Of a DNA stretch of 64,000 nt, positions 11,585 to 22,900 are shown in pieces (positions within the stretch are counted from its first letter, which is position 1; the number at the start of each line of letters is the position of its first letter). The DNA lies in contig PQWQ01000042.1 in assembly GCA_002943765.1 (NCBI GenBank), forward strand, positions 62,001 to 126,000, in the 5' to 3' direction. This DNA comes from Psoroptes ovis. Lineage: Eukaryota; Arthropoda; Arachnida; Sarcoptiformes; Psoroptidae. A program made the translations under genes and the position numbers. Below the pieces are notes generated by a model. It did not search any database. It was not told the DNA's origin and saw only the letters and a list, made by a program, of their open reading frames with translations.

Positions 11585-12993
11585 CTAAATCCTTTGATAT
11601 TTGAAATAATTAATTATTTTTTCCATCATTGATTTAAGGGTACAAACCTTTGAATGTATGAAAATTAGGTAAAAATTACGAATTTCTTTCGATTTTATTG
11701 AACGTGACCATTTTAGCAAACGATTTGATGCATCATCATTCAAATTTGGTTCTTCAGTGTCTGAATTCACAACGATATAAATTAAATTTTCATATGCAGC
11801 TAAATTTTGTTCCATAACACGTTGCCAATTATCACAATAATGTAATAATACATGAACAGTACCAGGTGAATGTGCGACTAATGTATTTTTAAGCTTCACA
11901 GAATCGGAAAAATATTTTACCTGAAAATAAAGAGTTAAAATTGAAATTGAAAGTCTAAAAACCGAAGATATTACATTGATAAAATTTGCTATTAAATCAT
12001 CTTTAAGATCTTTGATGAATTTATAATTGATATTCGTTTTATTTCGGTCAAAATCACAATGAAGTAATATGTTTCGATGTTCTTTCAAGATATGATCAGC
12101 AGCATAAATATCTTTACGATATGTTACTTTGAAATAAAGCGATGGATCAACCGGTATTAGTTTGGCATCGAATTTACAATATTTTTTGACTAAATCAAGA
12201 CATTCAGTATTATTATCAAGTTCATCTGTTGAACATTTTCGATATGCATCTATAATTATATTAAAACGAAAAGCTTGCGGTGTTTCACTGGATACATATC
12301 TGGAACGATTCAATACTTTTTGTAAAATGAATGTATCTTTATGAGGTTCAACCACGGTCGATGTTAGTGGACAAAATACGCCAGCTACACCATGCAAATA
12401 ACATTCACTAACTAATCGATGTAATGTTTGTTCTTCCAGATAAGGTCTGGCACCATCATGAACAATAATGAAATCATATTGCATTCGTTTGGCTTCAATA
12501 AAATCCAAACCAAATTTAATCGAACGATGACGACTAGTGCCACCGGCAACAATATCGAAACGTTTCTGTTGTTGTTTGGCCAACGAAACAAGTATTTCTT
12601 GCATATGACTGATCGAATCTGGAGCAGTCATCACTAGAATGTGATCAATCCATTTTAACCTGATGAAATTTGAAAAGAAAACATTTAAAATTGAAATTTT
12701 ACCTTATAAGAACCTTATACTTACTTGAGAAATGCAGCCACAGTATGATAAATCAATGGTTTATTACAAATGATTGTAAATTGTTTACCAGTGGTTGGTG
12801 AAGATTTTTTACTAAAAAGTGGTGGTAATGATTGTGATCGCGTTCTACATGATAATGCCGCACCGGTTCCATTCACTGTGATTGATGAATTTGAATTCAA
12901 AGAACAAAAACGTTCACTTTGACCTGCAGCCGGTATGATGACTAAAAATTTGAAAGAATTGACATTTATCAATGATGTTGTTATGGCTGCCAT
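11585..12993 (-). CDS. CRPPA: CDP-ribitol pyrophosphorylase (ISPD/CRPPA)
   Basis: On the minus strand, exons 12993-12725, 12659-11975 and 11920-11585 join to about 429 residues, close to the 451 of human ISPD. The family makes CDP-ribitol from CTP and ribitol-5-phosphate for alpha-dystroglycan O-mannosyl glycans. Visible landmarks: LVIIPAAGQSERF nucleotide-binding loop near residue 17, TTGKQFTIICNKPLIYHT, then VAGGTSRHRSI, FIIVHDGARPYLEE, STVVEPHKD, SSETPQAFRF, TECLDLVKKYC and FKVTYRKDIYAADHIL. The last 160 residues form the less conserved C-terminal domain found in animal ISPD but not in bacterial IspD. A 35-residue Ser/Thr-rich insert separates the P-loop-like motif from the KQF motif. Oddity: the 54-bp second intron (11974-11921) is a multiple of three without stops, so retention would add 18 residues. 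The start codon is the first ATG, directly before the conserved domain. Confidence 0.88.
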
Positions 12994-13995
12994 AATTAAT
13001 CAATTCAATTTTATCATGAAAAACATCGACAAGTCTTTCGGCGACAAACTTTTGAAATTGAATGAAATAATATTAGAATTACACTTTGACAGAATATTGT
13101 AAGTTGGCGTAATATTTTCACTTCAACAATTTGTTTTTTGCAAACCAAATACCTAATACACATTGAATGCGCTTATTTTTCTGCTATTTTTGGCATCAAC
13201 AAGAATTCTTTGGCAATAACTATTGTGCACTTTGAATTGGGCAAATCACAACTTGAACGTGATCATAATCATTTTAAAATAAGATAAAAACATTGAATTC
13301 TTGACGAACAATGATTTGAACATTTTTGAATTTTTCAGTTGAGATTAAGCTTGTTTGATGGCCGATTATGATTCGGTAAGTCTGTGTATTACACATGCAC
13401 ACACTAATCAACAAAAATTTGTGAGATTGTATTTAATTCTTGCTCAAAAAACAACGACAACATCTGTACAACTAATATTCTTGTCATGGATGGAATTTCA
13501 CCACTGAAGAACAAAGCAAGAAAAGACTTGTGATTCGTCCTAGAAAAGAATTTTTCGAATTTCTTTCTCTACTTGGTAATTAATCTTCTTGTTTCTTGCT
13601 TAAAATTGAAGTAAGAATTAAGGAATAATTGAAATTCCCACACTTTTTCTGTCTTATAAAAGACAATTGAAAATTCAACAGACACATTTAACGATGCATT
13701 TCAATTTTTTTGAATTTCTTAAAACAATGATTAATCCATTTTGAATGCATTTTGCCATCATCAAATGGTGATCTAATCCGAAAAAAACAATTAATTTTAA
13801 ATCGAATCAAAAGATTAAGATTTCGAATGAACACACAAAAATTTCCAGAAATATTTCCCGAAAATTAGAAAAAAAAATTCCTGGAATTTTTCTCTTAAAG
13901 TTTTTTTTCGCCGTCAGATGGCGTTTTTTATTGTTTACATTTTTTTCAAATTATAAAAATTTTAATCCTTTTAATTTTTTTTTGTTTTTGATTTT
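12994..13995. other. Intergenic region between ISPD start and PSMD5 stop
   Basis: Both neighbours are on the minus strand, so this 1.0-kb stretch carries the PSMD5 3' end and the ISPD promoter. A CTCF-like GTCAGATGGCG lies at 13913-13923. There are no MITEs and no coding frame. Confidence 0.6.
13913..13923 (+). promoter_or_regulatory. CTCF-like motif GTCAGATGGCG
   Basis: Contains AGATGGCG, close to the arthropod CTCF core AGATGGCGC. It lies about 70 bp beyond the PSMD5 stop codon. Similar motifs occur at 17980 and 35527. Confidence 0.3.
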
Positions 13996-15603
13996 TCATG
14001 TACTTTCAAATGCAACATTGACTTCTTTATTGATTGGACCATCTTTGAGATAACTTCGTATTCTTAGAATTGATTCCGGTGGAAATGATGCCCGTATGAA
14101 TGGTGACATGGCTAATTCACAAACAATTTCATATTTTGCATCACGTCCTTCTTTACATGTTTCAGTGCTACGATCCAACAGATAATCAAGAAATCCTGAA
14201 TATTCGGACAATAATTTTTGTCCCCATAATGATTGTGCTAGAATACGTATAAAATTAATAGCTGGAATTCTTACATCGATGAATGGTTCCAATACCAATT
14301 TCATAAAACGATTTAATCCACAATTAGCTGAATCTAAATGTTCATACCATTTGTGTGTTAAATCAGTGGCTTTGTTTCCAGGGTCACTACCGTTTATTTG
14401 TAAAATTCCATTCAAAGCACAAATGGCACGATTTTGCAAATCATGTCGGCCACTATTAATCATCATAATTATTGTATCTAAAAATATGGGCATACGATCA
14501 GCTAAACTTGTTTTACCTTCAGTCGGTTGACATAAAAATGCTATCGATTCAATAGCCAGCAATTGAAGTTCAATATTACCATCTTTAAGTTGACGACAAT
14601 AATCAGACAGTTTATTCAATACTTGAGGATATTCATCCAACAACAATGATATGTTTGTCTGAGCGATTCGAACGAAAAAATTAATACAACCAGGAAGAAT
14701 CAACGACCCTAGCAAATCGTCGGCATCGATTGTTTCAATTTTTTTCGCAATCATTGGAAAGAGATTCGATGAATTTCGCAAATATTCTAAACCATGTGGA
14801 CTGGATGCAAGATCTGTCAATAGTTTGATGACATTCACAACAATCAATGGATCACTGTTAATTTTTTCTTCAGATTTTCCAATCATTTCTTTCAGGAAGC
14901 CATTTGCTTCAAGCATTTCGAGTAATAATTGACTACTGGTTGCAATATCAATCAACAATTCATTGAATCGTACCATAAATTGTTCAGACTGTTTTTCGCT
15001 GGCAAATTTTCCATCTCTAATACGTTTCAAACATTGGATGATTTGTGGTGAAAAAAATTCTTGGCGAAATATCTTGGCAGTAACAACACAAATATCATGT
15101 GCAGCTGAAGCAATCGATGTACTTTGATGGCGTAATAGCTGAATTACAGCTGTTAATATTGGAACAATACTTATTGAATTTTTCGAAATATTTTTCATCA
15201 AGCCTTCATTGGTGAATAATGGTTTCACTATTTTCTTGATCCATACATCACAAATTGTTTCGTTTGATGATTGAATACCTTGAAGTATTTGTGCATTATA
15301 TTTAATGAAAATATCATTCATAGGCAACGATTCCAAGAACATGCTGAAAACACGCAATAATTCATCGGTGAACAGATCATTATCAACTGTTAATGAATTA
15401 AATCGGTTAAAAATACCAGATAAATCTATTTGATTAGTCACATGTTGAACATCACGATGATTAGATGATATTAGTAGCGCATTTATATCGGCCAATATTT
15501 CACTGAATTCATCATGATTACACGATTCCAGTTGTTTGATACGTTCGGTAAGTTTTTCACGAATTACAAGGCTTTGATCTTTATTTTGTTGATCATTTGC
15601 CAT
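13996..15603 (-). CDS. PSMD5: 26S proteasome assembly chaperone PSMD5 (S5b)
   Basis: A single 535-residue minus-strand frame, slightly longer than the human 504. PSMD5 (yeast Hsm3) binds the ATPase ring subunits and helps assemble the 19S base in the cytosol; it leaves the mature proteasome. The protein is predicted all-helical with ARM/HEAT-like repeats. The C-terminal third carries recognisable family features: HDLQNRAICALNGIL, EPFIDVRIPAINFIRILA, SLWGQKLL, SGFLDYLLDRSTETCKEGRDAKYEIV in pieces, and the final SYLKDGPINKEVNVAFES near the stop. It is intronless and starts at the first ATG. It follows RPB7 on the same strand after a 224-bp gap. Identity rests on whole-protein pattern recognition; there is no catalytic motif to check. 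Confidence 0.82.
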   Translation of the reverse strand: MANDQQNKDQSLVIREKLTERIKQLESCNHDEFSEILADINALLISSNHRDVQHVTNQIDLSGIFNRFNSLTVDNDLFTDELLRVFSMFLESLPMNDIFIKYNAQILQGIQSSNETICDVWIKKIVKPLFTNEGLMKNISKNSISIVPILTAVIQLLRHQSTSIASAAHDICVVTAKIFRQEFFSPQIIQCLKRIRDGKFASEKQSEQFMVRFNELLIDIATSSQLLLEMLEANGFLKEMIGKSEEKINSDPLIVVNVIKLLTDLASSPHGLEYLRNSSNLFPMIAKKIETIDADDLLGSLILPGCINFFVRIAQTNISLLLDEYPQVLNKLSDYCRQLKDGNIELQLLAIESIAFLCQPTEGKTSLADRMPIFLDTIIMMINSGRHDLQNRAICALNGILQINGSDPGNKATDLTHKWYEHLDSANCGLNRFMKLVLEPFIDVRIPAINFIRILAQSLWGQKLLSEYSGFLDYLLDRSTETCKEGRDAKYEIVCELAMSPFIRASFPPESILRIRSYLKDGPINKEVNVAFEST

Positions 15604-15827
15604 TATTTGATTTGATTTCAGACTTTAAAATTGGACAAAATTTATGCAAATCACGATTGTCAATGATTGAAAACAGAAACAAATTAATGGACCAAACGTA
15701 AAAGACGTAAATTAATCAAAACAATTAATCTTGTTGTTTTTAAAAGGAAAATTATTTATTAAAATGATCAAATAATAGAAATATGCGATAAAAAGTATCT
15801 ACAAAGATCGAAATTGATCTATGATAA

Positions 15828-16343
15828 TTAATTAAGACCAAGATAATCATCCATAAGTGTACCGATGGCGAAAATATCAGTAGCATCAACACGTATTCCA
15901 ACAATTTTAACACGTATTTCATCATCTTGATTAATGATCATCTCGTCATCTTTTGTTTTATAACAAGGTGGATTAGCATTGGCATCGAATTCCATATCAG
16001 CCGGAATCGAATGTTTCGAAATAAAACATGATAATGGACCAATTTCGGTAAATATGCCGACTTTATTGATTTGAGTAACGATGGCATCCAATACTTCACC
16101 TTTGAATGGTCGAAAAACGATGGCACGATATTTAATAGGATAAGTTACGAATCCAGTACCCGATTGAATTACACCATCACCAATACTATCAATCGTAGTG
16201 ACAGCAATCACGAAACCATATTTGCCGGTACATGTTCCTTCAACATCTTTGAACAGTTTTTTCTTGACAGTATCGACCAAATTCGGGCCAAAATATCTTG
16301 GATGTAGCTGAATCTCATGTTCTAATTGTATGTGATAAAACAT
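15828..16343 (-). CDS. POLR2G: DNA-directed RNA polymerase II subunit RPB7
   Basis: A 171-residue intronless frame, one residue shorter than the human protein. RPB7 pairs with RPB4 to form the Pol II stalk, which contacts nascent RNA and initiation factors. The sequence begins MFYHIQLEHEIQLHPRYFGP and keeps nearly every family landmark: EGTCTGKYGFVIAVTTID in the truncated RNP domain (1-80), then YRAIVFRPFKGEVLDAIV, GIFTEIGPLSCFISKHSIP, NPPCYKT and DDEIRVKIVG in the S1/OB domain, ending IFAIGTLMDDYLGLN. The start is certain from conservation. It is divergent from IFT57 over 280 bp, so the two probably share a bidirectional promoter. Confidence 0.97.
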   Translation of the reverse strand: MFYHIQLEHEIQLHPRYFGPNLVDTVKKKLFKDVEGTCTGKYGFVIAVTTIDSIGDGVIQSGTGFVTYPIKYRAIVFRPFKGEVLDAIVTQINKVGIFTEIGPLSCFISKHSIPADMEFDANANPPCYKTKDDEMIINQDDEIRVKIVGIRVDATDIFAIGTLMDDYLGLN

Positions 16344-16623
16344 TTTTGATCAAATCAAATGAAAATTAATCAAAATTGAAATGAAATTTAATTTTAAAAA
16401 TTTTTTCTCTTTAAAAATTTCAAAACAAAAACTAACTAAAGTTTCTGTTCATAGACAACGGGTCGAAATTTTTTTGAAAAAATTTGAGAATTTTGAGTTT
16501 GACATTTGAAAGTTTGAAAATTTCCATGGAAACCAAAGAATCCAGATTCTACTTGGAACGCAATCCAAAACTCATTTAAAATAAATTTAAAAACTTCAAT
16601 TTTAATTTAAATTTGAGCAAAAA
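16344..16623. promoter_or_regulatory. Bidirectional promoter between RPB7 and IFT57
   Basis: The 280 bp separate two divergent start codons. It is AT-rich with no obvious TATA box at the expected distance. The most distinctive element is the X-box at 16520-16533 on the IFT57 side. Confidence 0.7.
16520..16533 (+). promoter_or_regulatory. RFX X-box upstream of IFT57
   Basis: ATTTCCATGGAAAC matches the X-box consensus RYYNYYATRRNRAC at every position. It ends 90 bp before the IFT57 start codon, the usual distance for DAF-19/RFX control of ciliary genes in worms and flies. Confidence 0.7.
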
Positions 16624-17901
16624 ATGCCTGGAATAACTCGAAATTCAGCATCAAAAAGTGAAAAAAATGTCACCGAAACAACAACAACAACAGCTGAAGA
16701 TTTATTGGAAAAAATGAGACAATTAAATGAAAAATTATTGTTACTTGATTATTCGAAAGAATTCGTGGCCGATTATAAATGTCCACCAATACATCGATGG
16801 TTTTTTTGTCGCCCATTGAATCAAGCTCAACAATTTTTCACATTTTGTAGTTTGTGTTCATATTTGCTGAATAAATTGAATCCCAGTGTTGATAATCCAA
16901 TAAAATTGGATAGTTTTGATGATCCAAATTTGACCATCGACAGAATTATCAGCACCACAAAATCTTATGGTATCGATTGTTCATCGATTACTCGAAATCA
17001 TCTAAAACAAAGCTATGGACTGGATGTTATCAATCTATTAACACTGCTTGTTGATCGATTATTGATTGAAAAATTTCAAAATCAAGATGTCAATGATCAA
17101 ATTAAGATTAACTATTATTCAAGTGAAGGTACATTAATCTCAAATGATGATGATGATGATGATAATTATGAATTGGATGAAGATGATCAAGATCAAGAAA
17201 ATGAAATTGAATTAGAAGAAGAATTTGAAGATTATCTTGAAACAGATTTAGATTATCTTGGTAATAATAATCAAGATGAAGATGATGATGATTGGATCAA
17301 TCAATCATCGAATGATCAAAGGCAATTAATCGAATCATCATTGATTGATCCATCTGAATGGAAACTCGAGCTGGATCGGGTATTACCACAAATGAATGCC
17401 AAAAGATTTATGGTTAAAAATCAATTATTAATCAGCGATAATGAATGGCGTATTCATTTACAAGCAGCCGATTTCCACCACCGAAATATTGAAACATTAT
17501 TCAGTCAAACTGAAACAATGTTGGGGACCATATCGAATGAAATGCGAATAGCATTAGACAAGATCAAAGCTAAAGAAAATTATCTGCATCAAAATTGTAA
17601 TACAATTTTGGCTGAATGGATTAATGTAAGACAAAAAGCTTTGGACCTTAAGCAATCGCTGAATGAATCTGAAGCTGAATTGGAACAAAAATCACTGCGG
17701 TTACAAGAATTGAATGATGAAGATCGACAAACAAAACAATCGATTGAAGAATTTAGTCTGCGTATCACTGACTCATCACCATTAGCTGAAGCGAAAAAAG
17801 CTAAAGAAATGTTGAAACAAGAGCTGACCCGCATCAATCTGCAGATTGGTGTCGCTGTTCAAATAATTGCTCGTCATGTATCACATCATTCAACCTATTA
17901 A
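16624..17901 (+). CDS. IFT57: Intraflagellar transport protein 57 (HIPPI)
   Basis: A single 425-residue exon, against 429 in human. IFT57 is an IFT-B peripheral subunit needed to build cilia; in a mite it would serve ciliated sensory neurons. Family landmarks: KMRQLNEKLLLLDYSKEF, HRWFFCRPLNQAQQFFTFC with a following LLNKL in the N-terminal calponin-homology-like domain (30-160), an acidic Asp/Glu-rich linker (175-240), DPSEWKLELDRVLPQM, NEWRIHLQAADFHHRNIE, and a long C-terminal coiled coil (280-415) ending RINLQIGVAVQIIARHV. The Asp run DDDDDDNYELDEDDQDQ is the main local peculiarity. The start codon follows AT-rich leader DNA and the X-box promoter. The gene is divergent from RPB7. Confidence 0.93.
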   Translation: MPGITRNSASKSEKNVTETTTTTAEDLLEKMRQLNEKLLLLDYSKEFVADYKCPPIHRWFFCRPLNQAQQFFTFCSLCSYLLNKLNPSVDNPIKLDSFDDPNLTIDRIISTTKSYGIDCSSITRNHLKQSYGLDVINLLTLLVDRLLIEKFQNQDVNDQIKINYYSSEGTLISNDDDDDDNYELDEDDQDQENEIELEEEFEDYLETDLDYLGNNNQDEDDDDWINQSSNDQRQLIESSLIDPSEWKLELDRVLPQMNAKRFMVKNQLLISDNEWRIHLQAADFHHRNIETLFSQTETMLGTISNEMRIALDKIKAKENYLHQNCNTILAEWINVRQKALDLKQSLNESEAELEQKSLRLQELNDEDRQTKQSIEEFSLRITDSSPLAEAKKAKEMLKQELTRINLQIGVAVQIIARHVSHHSTY

Positions 17902-17979
17902 TTGATTGAAATTAATTAATCTTTGAATTTAGATTTAATTTTTCGAATTTTTTGAAAATTAAATATTTCAAATTTTCAT

Positions 17980-17993
17980 CACTAGATGGCGCC
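17980..17993 (+). promoter_or_regulatory. CTCF-like motif CACTAGATGGCGCC
   Basis: A very good match to the bilaterian CTCF core (CCASYAGRKGGCRS). It lies 79 bp after the IFT57 stop codon and has the same orientation as the weaker match at 13913. Confidence 0.45.
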
Positions 17994-19530
17994 TAAATCC
18001 ACGAAATAGACATTTAAATATAGCTCTTTAAATATTTTTAAAAGGGGAAATGCGCATGTGTCGTCTGTCTCTATTAAATGAGAATGTGAAATGCCATTAA
18101 AATGAATAGGTAAGAAAGAGGAGGGTAAATTTTTCCATTATTTCTTCATGACTATTAAGAGGAGCTTGACCGGATACGAATTCGCAAGCATGGCAAAGTG
18201 CACACACACACACACACACAGACATACATTACCTGTTTCTGTTAATTTCCCTCCCTCCTCCTCCTCATCCTCTCTGTTTTTCTTTAAAGAAAAATTCACA
18301 TTAAACCATACCACTACCACTAGTGGAATTTTGATAGAAGTTTCATCTCTTCTTAATTTGCCACTTCTTTTTATAGAAGCATTAATGGATAATGTAATGG
18401 TTGCTAATGGAAATTATCAAAAAATTCGAAAAATCTAATCGCCTTTGATGATTAGTAGTGGTAGTGGTCGAAACCAATGGCTAGTAGCATGGACCAAAGT
18501 TGTTTCGAGATCCAAAGTAAAAAAAAATTTTTTTTTTTGGTCTCGTCCACAAACAAAAAAAAAGCGGCATTGCTTTTTAAAAACGCAGGGAATCACACAC
18601 ACACACACACATAGCCATTGCACCTTGATCATTGTTCATTGTGTTTGCTGCTGCTGCTGCTGTTTTAATCAAATCCATTTCGATTTTCTTAAACGAAATA
18701 TGACCATCTTGGGCTATAATAAACATTTGAAGTTCATCCATGAATATTTGAACCATTCGATTTAACCATCAGACTTTGATTGAATGCTTCCATCCTTATC
18801 AAACGACCAAGAAACTGAACGAACGAAAATATTTGATCAATTCATTCATCCACCACCAACGATATTCCTTTGTGTGTACTTATTAAGCTTAATACACAAC
18901 CAAATATCTTTGTTTATTTGTGTGTTGTGTGTTTGGTTCAGAGATTCAAAGGTTTTCAAAGGTTTGAAGTTATTTGAACAAAGTATATTGTTTTTTTGAT
19001 TCAATTCAAACATATTTCTTTGAACGAACAGTGTTTTAAGTCAAAATTTGTTCAACTCGGGCGCCAATAACCCGTTTTGTGTTGTTTATTTATTATTTCT
19101 CCGAATTCAACATCATTTCATAACAACAACCAACAAACATCGAAACATCTTTATTGTTTATGAGTTATTATATTCAGGGTATTTACACGACCGAATATTT
19201 AATAATATAAGATTCAAATATAAATATTTAATACATGAAATAGATTCAATTTATTTATATTTCGTTTTTTGATGACTGTGTGTAAAATATATGAATATAT
19301 TTTTGTTGATGTTTATTATTTTGATATAAAGGTGTTATGTGTGTTGTTATTGTTTTTTTGGTGAAAAGGTGAATTAATAAAACATTTAATATTCCTAAGT
19401 AAATAAATAAATAATCAAAGAATTTGAAAAATTCCAAAATTAATCAATGATCAGCGATTCTTGTATTAATTAATTAATAATTAATGATTGATTAATAATT
19501 AATGATCAAATTGATTGAATATTTGAACAT

Positions 19531-19562
19531 CTGAGATCGAAATTCGAAACTATCGATCTCAG
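19531..19562. other. Perfect 10-bp inverted repeat
   Basis: CTGAGATCGA and TCGATCTCAG pair perfectly around a 12-base loop, 430 bp before the syndecan start codon. It could be a dimeric protein site or an RNA hairpin in the leader. Confidence 0.5.
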
Positions 19563-19992
19563 AAATTCAATTTGTCATCCAACATCCATCCCGATTTCGA
19601 TTTTTGACCCTTGTCATTTTGTCATTTTGTTTTTTGGACGCGTCCAAACATCTTTTGTTGATTGTTGTTTTGAATTTTTCGACCATTAAAACGAATCAAA
19701 ATAAACAATGAGAATCAATTAACAGCTGTGTCTAAATACTAATAAGAAATTCACGTCGAATGTTCAAATGACCAAATGTGGACAAATTAATTTCTGAAAT
19801 TTGAACATGTTCATCTTAAGTGATTCAATTCTAAATTAAAAATTTAAAAATTAAAGTCAAACACCTTTGAGTCCACCTTGTTTGTGCTGTGTGTTCGAAT
19901 TTCGAATCTTTGAAAACTCATAAATTTTAAAAATAAATCAATCGACAAAACACAGCCCATAACCTCATCAAACATCCACTCAATCCGAAAAA

Positions 19993-22900
19993 ATGTCGTT
20001 GACATTATCAACTAGATTAAAATTGAATCATCAATCAGCTGATCTTAGCTATCATGATCATACTGATAATGATAATAATTTGAAATTAATTTCTAAAGAA
20101 ATTATTTCAAATAATTATTCAGATAATATCATTCATATAAATAATACATTATCACCATTATCAATCAAATCGTTGAAAATGTTTTTGTTGTTGTGTTCAT
20201 CATCACTGTTATCATTGTCATCCACATTGAATTTATTCAAAACTAAATTGAATCATTCGAATTCATCAAAATCATCTGTTTTCAAATCATTTCTATTAAT
20301 ATCGATTATTATATCGACATTGTTTGTACCGATATCATTGGCTAGAAAGGTAAGTGTCTTTGTATTTTATTTGATTTGATTTCAATCATTGACATTATCG
20401 TTGAAAATTGACGATGTATTTGCACATCTTGTCATTGTCATATCGACGCGGCTCCAAAGCTTTTGTTTGATCAAAATTTTTTCCGATTTTCTAAAGCCTC
20501 CATTGATGTTTGAGATGTGTGTGTTTGATTTGTAATATTTGTAATGTGTGTGTGTGTGATTGATATATTGTTTGTTGTCATTTGTCATATTTGTATAAAT
20601 GTGTGTTTATCATTATTGTTTAGATAATAATAATAATAATAATGTCTTTATGATTATTTAAATATTTTTTTTAATATTTATTTATAATAATATTGATATT
20701 GCAAATGATAACAAATTATTTTGATGATAATAATAATCGTGTGATATCAGCCATCTATTTATGGCTATTAATGCCTTAAATTAAAATTAAGGCTTTAATT
20801 TTAAGCATTTGTATAGTTGTTGTATTAATTTGATAATCACTTCTTCACTCATACATGCATTTTCAATGATAAAATACCACATTTTTTCAAGCAGTATATT
20901 TCTCAATCATTATTATTTATGTAAAAATAATAATAATTTTCATTATTTTCCAAAATTTTTAATTATTTCAAATTTGTCAATGAGTTGTTTCATTTCAATT
21001 TTTCATTTGATTTTTCAATGTATTTTCAAGTATTTGAAAGCATCGTTTCGATGCCGTAAATCTTGGATTTTGCTTTGTCCTTATTTAGCTTCATTTTTTC
21101 AAAAATATTTTTCCAATATATGAATCAATATTTCAATAATAATTAAAAAAAAATCAAATCGTCGTCCCCTTCATAAAGGTCATTCGATCAATTTTGAAAA
21201 TTTTAAATATTTATGATAATAATGATGATGATGATAATGACAATCATGACAATGAGTATCCATCCATGTATTGAACATCAAATAGTAGCCCTTGTTGAAA
21301 TCGAAGCAATCGATGATGACATCTTTATTTGAAAATAAATTAATTCATTTTAAATTGTCAATGATGCTGTCCACCAATGATGTACACAGATGGTCATCAA
21401 CTGTATTCAAGTGTGTTTCACATTAATCATGTTGTCAATGTTGTTGTTGACATCGATCATTGTTTTCAATCGAGACCATTATCGATGATAGATGAATAAG
21501 AGTAATTGACAAAATGGAAAAACGTGTAAAACGTTTGACAATTGATAATGAATTGGTCAATTGTTTTTTTTTTTTCTGGCCACTTTTCCGACCATCAATG
21601 CTGTCGGATATTGTTCAAAAAGTTTGAATTTCAATCAATCAAACGATTTGTCCTTGATCCATTGTGGATCCTCTGTGGATCCATTGAAATTGTTTGGTGG
21701 ACATATTGTCAATTGTCGCTGCTGGTCCCCGTGGACGAAATTGATTCGTTCAATTTTTTCTCAATTCAAGTTTGGCCTGTCGAAAGTCCACTGAAATATT
21801 TAAAATATTACTTTGAATAATCGGAAAATTTCAAAGATTTTCATCGATTCATTCATTTATTTTTAAATATTTCGCTTCTAATAACGAAATAATTAGTAGC
21901 AGCTTCCAAATAATTGAAATGAATTTCCAATATGTGATAATGATCAATTGCTTTGAAATATCGTGTTTTGCTTGAAAGATCTGAAGATCTGTAAAACATC
22001 TGTTCAATTGGTTAGCTTTTGCTTTTGATGATTTTTGATAATTTTTTTGGATGAACCAGCCAAACTGGCTCGAATTGATTATTTTAAGTTGTGTTTTTAA
22101 TTATTTTATTGAATTTTTTTTTTGCCCAGCGAAAAATCTGTTATAAATTTTGATTTTATTATTTCTGAAGTTGTCCTAAAAGTTCATTCCGCTCAAATCA
22201 GATAGAGTTGTTCATGAAAATTGGCCAAAACTTTACGTACAATTTAGTGTTTCAAGTTGAACAAAATCATAAAGTTTTTCAAGTCGAAAATTTGATATTT
22301 GAAATTTTTGAAAATTTCAAATATCAAATATGTGTCAAACGTATACGAAATGAATGATGTATATTTGTGCTTCTTTGCTTTGAATCATCATCATTAACAT
22401 TTGACATTTGTTTTTTATTTTACGGAGAAAAAAATTTCAAATTTTGTTCAAATAATTTTCCGTGGGCCATAATTTCTATGGTGGTGGCCCTTTTCACAGA
22501 TAATGGCCATGAAATTGCCATTATCTTTGAATGATTCCTTAGAATTTCCCTAGTTGAAATTTATGAAAATTTTAATTGGTTTTTCATTTTGCTTTGTTTG
22601 TTTGTTTGGACCCAATTTAGGCCCTGTTTTTTATATTAAATTATCACGAAACCTGTGTATGTTTAGATGAATGGAATTCCAAATATTTTTTTTGTCCAAA
22701 AAGTTTTTGTTGGTTATATCGTAGGAAATTATGAGAAAATCGGCAAGAACTTATCGGACAACCTAATAATTTCCAGGAGAAATTTAATTACTAATTGAAA
22801 ACAATTAAATACTTTTGTTTGTCCAAGTTTTCTGTTTATCAAAATGGTTAGTTTGGTCAGTTTCATTGTTTGAAACTGACCAGATTTTCCGATTAAATTG

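Larger units (their letters stand above)
17902..19992. other. Intergenic region between IFT57 and syndecan exon 1
   Basis: 2.1 kb with no convincing gene. It holds a CTCF-like motif at 17980, CA-type microsatellites (about 18200-18221 and 18595-18612), a pyrimidine-rich block near 18250-18280, a GCTGCTGCTGCTGCTG run near 18645-18662, AT-rich palindromic DNA near 19465-19505 and a 10-bp hairpin at 19531-19562. The open frames here are short and repeat-driven. The last few hundred bases should be the syndecan promoter and leader. Confidence 0.6.

Noticed and set aside
18148..18765. Open frames of 60-106 codons around CA and TCC repeats
   Set aside because: Their composition (His-Thr and Ser runs) is that of microsatellites; there is no domain, and both strands are open.
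21542..21820. 92-codon frame in syndecan intron 1
   Set aside because: It overlaps another open frame on the same strand, has no recognisable domain and no matching splice phase. I could not separate it from chance.
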